The translations under genes and the position numbers were made by a program. This document shows positions 7,154-7,267 of a DNA stretch of 7,267 nucleotides, in pieces. This DNA comes from Alphaproteobacteria bacterium. GTDB taxonomy: Bacteria; Pseudomonadota; Alphaproteobacteria; CACIAM-22H2. The stretch is taken from contig VGEI01000179.1 in the NCBI GenBank assembly GCA_016869415.1, forward strand, positions 1 to 7,267. The letters are read 5' to 3'. The stretch's first letter is position 1. Each line of letters starts with the position of its first letter. The notes beneath the pieces are model-generated. The model was not told the origin of the DNA and searched no databases. It was given only the letters and a program-made list of their open reading frames with translations.

Positions 7154-7267
7154 GGCCCCTCCTCCGTCGTGCGCTCGACGGGCACGACGACAGCGAGGGT
7201 CCTTACTATCCCAACAGCGCCGGGCACGACATGCCACGGCACGAGGGGGATATATATCCGGCGCGGC
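7154..7267 (-). promoter_or_regulatory. Upstream region of the cupin-Bug-SDR cluster with operator-like repeats
   Basis: The region ahead of the first gene contains a ribosome site at 7156-7165 (GGAGGAGGGG on the minus strand). The perfect 12-base palindrome GGATATATATCC is at 7248-7259. CGGGCACGAC occurs twice, at 7179-7188 and 7221-7230, with a near copy (CGGCACGAG) at 7237-7245. GTCGTGC at 7166-7172 is the inverted form, pairing with GCACGAC at 7182-7188 around a nine-base gap. No confident -10/-35 pair was found. Confidence 0.45.

Overview
The window is GC-rich DNA from an alphaproteobacterium. The best taxonomic marker is a full-length GcrA-type cell-cycle regulator at 1855-2304, a family essentially confined to Alphaproteobacteria. 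Beside it are GANTC motifs, the target of the CcrM methyltransferase that works with GcrA. A Bug/TctC-type solute-binding protein next to an SDR and a cupin protein suggests a metabolically versatile soil or water lineage such as Rhodospirillales or Hyphomicrobiales. I cannot name a genus from the sequence.

Layout. 1-613 (minus) is an RraA-family protein whose 3' end runs off the window. 613-1608 (minus) is a CorA-type divalent-cation channel whose stop codon overlaps the RraA start by one base (TGATG). 1609-1854 is a divergent regulatory region with four GANTC sites counting one just inside gcrA, a candidate promoter whose -10 lies between the arms of an inverted repeat, and two head-to-head DnaA boxes. 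1855-2304 (plus) is gcrA, followed by a clear intrinsic terminator at 2324-2360. 2371-3870 (plus) is a HerA-like ATPase of the DUF853/YjgR family that starts only 10 bases after the terminator T-run. 3871-4359 has no recognisable gene but holds direct repeats, a two-tier hairpin and five GANTC sites. 4360-7153 (minus) is a three-gene cluster transcribed cupin protein, Bug-type periplasmic binding protein, SDR dehydrogenase. The Bug gene is broken by one in-frame amber codon.

How the parts work together. The minus-strand trio looks like a small catabolic unit: periplasmic capture of a carboxylic acid or similar solute, oxidation or reduction of an alcohol or ketone by the SDR, and a cupin protein of unknown reaction. 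The nonsense mutation would remove the C-terminal quarter of the binding protein, so uptake through this gene is probably lost. The central part is core-genome-like: cell-cycle transcription control (gcrA), an uncharacterised DNA-motor-like ATPase, and magnesium/cobalt transport. No mobile element, tRNA, rRNA or CRISPR array was found. I do not see a convincing new multi-gene system. The most informative features are the cis-regulatory layout upstream of gcrA and the nonsense-interrupted Bug gene.
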